In this document: positions 14,115 to 17,295 of the stretch, one piece after another
Layout of the letters: each line of letters begins with the position of its first letter
Position numbering within the stretch: position 1 is the first letter of the stretch
Assembly: GCA_030041195.1 (NCBI GenBank)
Contig: JASHOI010000029.1
Location: 1 to 17,295 of the forward strand
Source: Streptosporangiaceae bacterium
Lineage (GTDB): Bacteria > Actinomycetota > Actinomycetes > Streptosporangiales > Streptosporangiaceae
Direction: 5' to 3'
Length of the DNA stretch: 17,295 bases
The notes under the pieces: generated by a model
Told to the model about the DNA's origin: nothing
The model's input: only the letters and a program-made list of their open reading frames with translations
Databases searched by the model: none
Translations under genes and position numbers: made by a program

Positions 14115-15352
14115 TACCGGCCCGCTGCCACTGCTGCCCGGGACCGGCTGCCCGTACTGGATCCGATGAGCTGCCGCGCCACCGTGGTGGCGGCGTGCTC
14201 GGAGCCGAAGACGAAGCGCATGACCGGCCCCATGGTCGGGGCGACGGCGGGGCCCATGATGTACAGGCCGGGAACGGTGGTCTGGTAGTCGCGGCCCACC
14301 GCGGCGCTGCCGGTGCCCGGCACGTTGCGCAGGCCGGCCAGCATCTGCTCGCCGAAGAACGACAGCCGGGTCATGTCCCACCGGTAGCCGGTGCCCGCGA
14401 TCACGTGGTCGGCGCCGAGCTCACGCGTGCCGCCGACTCCGGTGAGCCCCAGGCGGACGCCGCCGTCCTGCATTCTTGCCCACTTGATCGACAGGCCGGT
14501 CAGGGTCGGGAACTGCCCCTCGACGCGCTCACGCAGCCAGCTTGCGCCGGCCGGGCCGAGCGCGGTCCTGGCCCGGTAGACCCGCGTGGACCGCGGCAGC
14601 CGGCGGAACGTGCCGGGGTGGTTGGAGTAGAACCAGGTCGCCCAGCCCGAGCCGAGGCCCGACTCGGGCTCCTTGAGCCGCTGCAGCAGCGGGCGGTCGA
14701 GCGCCAGCGGCAGGCCGTTCCAGCGGATGACGTCCTTCCTGGCGACCAGCTGGACCTTGGCGCCCTTCTCGTGCAGCAGCGCGGCCGTCTCGAGCGCGGA
14801 GTTGCCGGCGCCGACGACGATGACCTCCTGGCCGGAGAAGACCCCCAGGTCGCTGTGGGCCGAGGAGTGCGTGCACACCGCCGACGGCAGCGCGGACAGC
14901 GGCTCGGGCACATAGGCGAACGCCTCGACGCCGATGGCCACGACGACCTTGCGCGCCCGCACCTGCTCGGAATTCGCCAGCGTGACCTCGAAACCGTCGC
15001 CGACCTTGGCGATGTCGGTGACGAGCACCTCGTCGATGTCCGGCACGAGTTGCTCACGGAACCACTGGCCGTAGGCGACGAACGTGTCCAGCGCCACCGG
15101 CAGGCCGTAGTCGCGGTAGGGCCGGCCGGTCGCCTTGCAGAAGGCCTCGAGCGTGTGCGTGTGGTCGGGGTCGGACAGGTTGGACGCGAACCCCTGCGAC
15201 TTCAGGTACATGCCCTCGGGCATGAAGTCCCGCCAGAGCTGCATGGGCAGCCCGAACTGACGCACGCTCACGCCGGCCTTACGCAGGTGCGCGCCGAGCG
15301 ACAGTCCATACGGGCCGGCTCCGACGATCGCGACCTCAACGGCGTCGCTCAT
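14114..15352 (-). CDS. FAD/NAD(P)-binding oxidoreductase of flavin monooxygenase type
   Basis: A 412-residue flavoprotein. The FAD Rossmann motif is VAIVGAGPYGLSLG (7-20), the NADPH-binding motif is VIVVGAGNSALETA (177-190), and an ATG-Y-type motif is IAGTGYRWD (318-326). A C-terminal FAD-closing segment follows (VPGLYIMGPAVAPTMGPVMRFV). The order matches class B flavin monooxygenases and lysine/ornithine N-hydroxylase-like proteins, which oxygenate amines, sulfides or ketones; the substrate here is not known. The start at 15352 is decided by an AAGGAGGGG ribosome site about 8 bases upstream and an ATGA overlap with the ATP-grasp gene. A longer open frame upstream is a shadow. It is sandwiched between ATP-grasp and priming transferase genes with overlapping ends, so it is probably a tailoring enzyme of the polymer or of a substituent. 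Confidence 0.87.
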   Translation of the reverse strand: MSDAVEVAIVGAGPYGLSLGAHLRKAGVSVRQFGLPMQLWRDFMPEGMYLKSQGFASNLSDPDHTHTLEAFCKATGRPYRDYGLPVALDTFVAYGQWFREQLVPDIDEVLVTDIAKVGDGFEVTLANSEQVRARKVVVAIGVEAFAYVPEPLSALPSAVCTHSSAHSDLGVFSGQEVIVVGAGNSALETAALLHEKGAKVQLVARKDVIRWNGLPLALDRPLLQRLKEPESGLGSGWATWFYSNHPGTFRRLPRSTRVYRARTALGPAGASWLRERVEGQFPTLTGLSIKWARMQDGGVRLGLTGVGGTRELGADHVIAGTGYRWDMTRLSFFGEQMLAGLRNVPGTGSAAVGRDYQTTVPGLYIMGPAVAPTMGPVMRFVFGSEHAATTVARQLIGSSTGSRSRAAVAAGR

Positions 15353-16725
15353 ACTTTTGTCCCCTCCTTGGGAGATCGCGGCTCCGTTTGCCGCGCTTTC
15401 TCGGTCTGACTTACTGGGGTAGTGACCAGCTGCGAGCGCGGCGCGCCCCGGCCGGCCCTGGCAGCGCCCCGGCCGCCGGAGAAACGGAAATCCGTGCTTG
15501 ACGCCTTGCCCTGCGGCAGGCGGAGCGGCCTGGTGGCCACGCGCCAGCCCATGCGCAGGCACATCACCCCGAACGGCCGCAGGTCGTCGCGAGCGAACCA
15601 TGCGGTCTCGTCGATCGTGCGCATCGACGCCAGCCACGACCGCAGGTCGAGCTCGCCGCCGCGCCAGTACCGGAACGCTGCGATCGGGTCGTAGTTCTCG
15701 ACCACGAACCTGCGGGATACCTGCTCGCTCTCGGGTATGGCCTGCCCGGTCAGGTCGAGGTAGCAGGCCGTGGCGACGTCGGTGCCTGCGGCGTCGCGGA
15801 AGAGCTTGAACTGCGCGCCGATCCTGGGGTTGAAGTCCAGCAGCTTGTACTGGCCGTCCCTGGGGTCGTACCGGATGTCGAGGTCGAGGATCCCCTGGTA
15901 GCCGATGCTCTGCAGCAGTCCGGTGATCTGGTCGCGCAGCTTGTCGTTGGGCTCGGAGCGACCCAGGCAGGTCAGCCCCGCATGCGCCGGGTAGGACCTC
16001 TCCTTGACACCGGTGAACGCCGGGCGGCATGCCGAGCTGGCGTCGCAGTAGCCGTGGAAGAACCAGTCCTGCCCCGGCCCGTCCGGGATGAACTCCTGCA
16101 GCATCAGCCCGACGCCAGCCTCTGTGCACGCACGGTAGATGTCATCGAGGTCACCGGTGTCGGCCAGGATCGAGGTGCTGCGTACCCTTCCGTGCCCGGT
16201 CCACGGAGATGCCAGCTTGGCGATCAGCGGGAAGCCCGTCACAGCCGCGAACCCGCGCGCCGCGTCCAGCGACTCCGGCATCGTGGCCTGCACGCTCGGC
16301 ATGCCGACCTCCCGCAGCAGCTCGTGCAGCGAGTACTTGTCGGCAACCCGGCGGGGCAGATCCCGGGGCGGGGCCGGGAACAGGAAGTGCTCGCGGAGAC
16401 CGTCCCCGTGCTCCGTGAGGAAGATCGAACCCGCGTCGTCGGTGGGGATGAGCACGGCGCGCTGGCCGATCCGCTCCGCGAGCCGCAGCAGGCCTGCCTG
16501 GACTCGCTCGACGTCGTCTGGGTTCGGCTGCCAGAAGAACCGGCCGTGCAGATACCTGGAGTTCGCCGCTGGCGCCCACGGCCCCTCGTGCACCCCGTAG
16601 ACCGGCGCGCCGAGTCGTCCTAGGCTGCGGATGACACCAAGGCCGCCGTGATGCATGACGTTCGGGTCGAACTTCAACACCACCGCCGGCGTTGTCCCGG
16701 TGGCACGCGCGTTGTCGCTGCTCAT
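15349..16725 (-). CDS. ATP-grasp domain ligase-like protein
   Basis: A 458-residue protein of carbamoyl-phosphate-synthase-like ATP-grasp type. After an N-terminal pre-ATP-grasp domain (AVVLKFDPNVMHHGGLGVIR, then VLIPTDDAGS about 91-100) come VADKYSLHELLREVGMP (K130), PLIAKLASP (K170, ATP phosphate contact), LMLQEFIPDG (208-216, adenine hinge) and the metal-binding ILDLDIRYDP and LLDFNPRIGAQF (D297, N299, R301). The usual catalytic Glu before NPR is Asp297. Such enzymes activate a carboxylate as acyl-phosphate and join it to an amine. The ATG at 16725 fits the domain start, but the ribosome site is weak (GGTG), so the real start is less certain. It is the first gene of the coupled block and likely works with the flavoprotein. 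It could attach an amino acid or other acid to an amino sugar; that is inference. Confidence 0.87.
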   Translation of the reverse strand: MSSDNARATGTTPAVVLKFDPNVMHHGGLGVIRSLGRLGAPVYGVHEGPWAPAANSRYLHGRFFWQPNPDDVERVQAGLLRLAERIGQRAVLIPTDDAGSIFLTEHGDGLREHFLFPAPPRDLPRRVADKYSLHELLREVGMPSVQATMPESLDAARGFAAVTGFPLIAKLASPWTGHGRVRSTSILADTGDLDDIYRACTEAGVGLMLQEFIPDGPGQDWFFHGYCDASSACRPAFTGVKERSYPAHAGLTCLGRSEPNDKLRDQITGLLQSIGYQGILDLDIRYDPRDGQYKLLDFNPRIGAQFKLFRDAAGTDVATACYLDLTGQAIPESEQVSRRFVVENYDPIAAFRYWRGGELDLRSWLASMRTIDETAWFARDDLRPFGVMCLRMGWRVATRPLRLPQGKASSTDFRFSGGRGAARAGRGAPRSQLVTTPVSQTEKARQTEPRSPKEGTKV

Positions 16726-16802
16726 CAGCGCACCGGCCGCGTGGGCTCGGGTACGGACACTGTGAATCCCCCTGGCGGTATGGCGGTCGTCACGCGCTAC
16801 GC

Positions 16803-16825
16803 GGCACGTGCGATAAAACTGTGCC
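16803..16825. promoter_or_regulatory. inverted repeat upstream of the ATP-grasp gene
   Basis: GGCAC (16803-16807) and GTGCC (16821-16825) are inverted around 13 bp, and the left arm is part of a perfect 8-bp palindrome GCACGTGC (16804-16811). It lies about 80-100 bases upstream of the ATP-grasp start, where an operator for the operon could sit. Short palindromes are common in GC-rich DNA, so support is weak. Confidence 0.25.
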
Positions 16826-17231
16826 AGCTGCGTTAGCCCGGAACATCCGTCATCAGGGTGAGGAAATCTACCCACAGCGGCCGAGCATGAGCGCTGAGTG
16901 TCCCGCCACGGCCACGCTTCGCCTGTGCAGCAGGGCATTGCGGGTGCTGGGCCAGCGGGGTGAGAGCGGGGGTGATTCTCCCGCGAAAGGGCGCTGAAAA
17001 CTGGCGCAGCGACGCCCCATGCCCCCATGTCCCGCACCTTTCCCCACTACGCATTTGCTGTACGGCCGTGACAAGACACTACGTGCGTGACGTGGGAGGC
17101 ATTCGGTATATTCCTGAGAAAATCGCAAGCGAGCGCAGCGCGCTCGAGTGAGATTGCGCACAGTGACAGATGCGCGTCGTGGTAAGGCTCCCTAGGGGCG
17201 CCGGGTGGCCCGGAGGGCTGGGGAGGCTGCG

Positions 17232-17278
17232 GCGCGCGGCGGGCCAGGCGCGCGGCGGGCCAGGCGCCCTCAGGCCAG
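17232..17278. repeat. 16-bp tandem repeat, two exact copies plus a degenerate third
   Basis: GCGCGCGGCGGGCCAG occurs at 17232-17247 and again exactly at 17248-17263. A 15-bp degenerate copy (GCGCCCTCAGGCCAG) follows at 17264-17278. It lies at the right edge of the gene-free upstream region. Function is unknown. Confidence 0.75.
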
Positions 17279-17295
17279 GCCGCGCACGGCGTCCG

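Larger units (their letters stand above)
16726..17295. other. 570-bp gene-free region upstream of the operon
   Basis: No ORF here has convincing protein features on either strand. Visible elements are: an 8-bp palindrome GCACGTGC at 16804-16811 within a wider GGCAC/GTGCC inverted repeat (16803-16807 and 16821-16825); a TAGATT hexamer on the minus strand (16865-16870) that could be a -10 box but lacks a good -35; a CGAGCG/CGCTCG hairpin (17130-17135 and 17141-17146); and GC-rich tandem repeats at the right edge. By position it should contain the promoter of the long minus-strand operon, but I cannot place it with confidence. Confidence 0.5.

Noticed and set aside
17046..17074. TTGTCA-17-CGTAGT as the operon promoter on the minus strand
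   Set aside because: The spacing is right but the -10 hexamer lacks the TA start, and it lies over 300 bases from the gene; not strong enough to call.
16868..17161. Short open frames in the region upstream of the ATP-grasp gene
   Set aside because: No ribosome site, no domain pattern, and Arg/Pro/Ser-rich composition typical of non-coding GC-rich DNA.
17270..17295. C-terminal end of another minus-strand gene (reads D-A-V-R-G-L-A-stop)
   Set aside because: Only eight codons are in the window and they lie in GC-rich repeat sequence; cannot be told from chance.
1..17295. tRNA, rRNA, insertion sequences or phage attachment sites
   Set aside because: I saw no tRNA-like cloverleaf, transposase motif, terminal inverted repeats or integrase in either strand.

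Overview
The window is GC-rich DNA (roughly 70% by eye) with strong G/C third-position bias, GTG as well as ATG starts and NarL/LuxR-type regulators. It looks like a chromosomal segment of a high-GC actinomycete. I cannot name a genus from the sequence. All twelve genes I can support lie on the minus strand, so transcription runs from the right end to the left.

Layout in the direction of transcription: a 570-bp gene-free upstream region (16726-17295); an ATP-grasp protein; a flavoprotein of FMO type; a polyprenyl-phosphate sugar-1-phosphate transferase; a NodB polysaccharide deacetylase; a GT4 glycosyltransferase; a 218-bp gap; a PelF-like GT4 glycosyltransferase; a 12-TM membrane protein; a LegB-like SDR dehydratase; an SDR reductase/epimerase; two paralogous spherulin-4 (GH135-like) proteins; a 161-bp gap with a good palindrome; a NarL-type regulator; a third GT4 glycosyltransferase; a 650-bp gap holding an 18-bp tandem repeat array and strong hairpins; and a second NarL-type regulator. 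Many junctions are start/stop overlaps (ATGA three times, TAATG once) or short gaps with clear Shine-Dalgarno sequences, so most of the block probably forms one or two long operons.

Together the genes read as an exopolysaccharide locus. The dehydratase and reductase would make a modified (deoxy/amino) nucleotide sugar. The sugar transferase would prime an undecaprenyl carrier, the three GT4 enzymes would extend the chain, and the 12-TM protein is a candidate exporter. The deacetylase and spherulin-4 proteins would modify or cleave amino-sugar polymer, and the ATP-grasp/flavoprotein pair may add a non-sugar substituent. A PelF-like transferase, a 12-TM protein, GH135-like hydrolases and a deacetylase in one locus recall the chemistry of bacterial Pel and fungal galactosaminogalactan. 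However, the lipid-carrier priming enzyme and the lack of recognisable PelA/D/E make this a different, hybrid arrangement. That is the main candidate for an undescribed system here.

The left part is regulatory and structurally odd. Both regulators have altered receiver residues (Glu for the phospho-acceptor Asp in one; switch residues lost in the other). No sensor kinase is visible. The region between them carries sixteen 18-bp repeats, a 13-bp stem that pairs fully only in the minus-strand RNA, and a possible 31-codon leader ORF.
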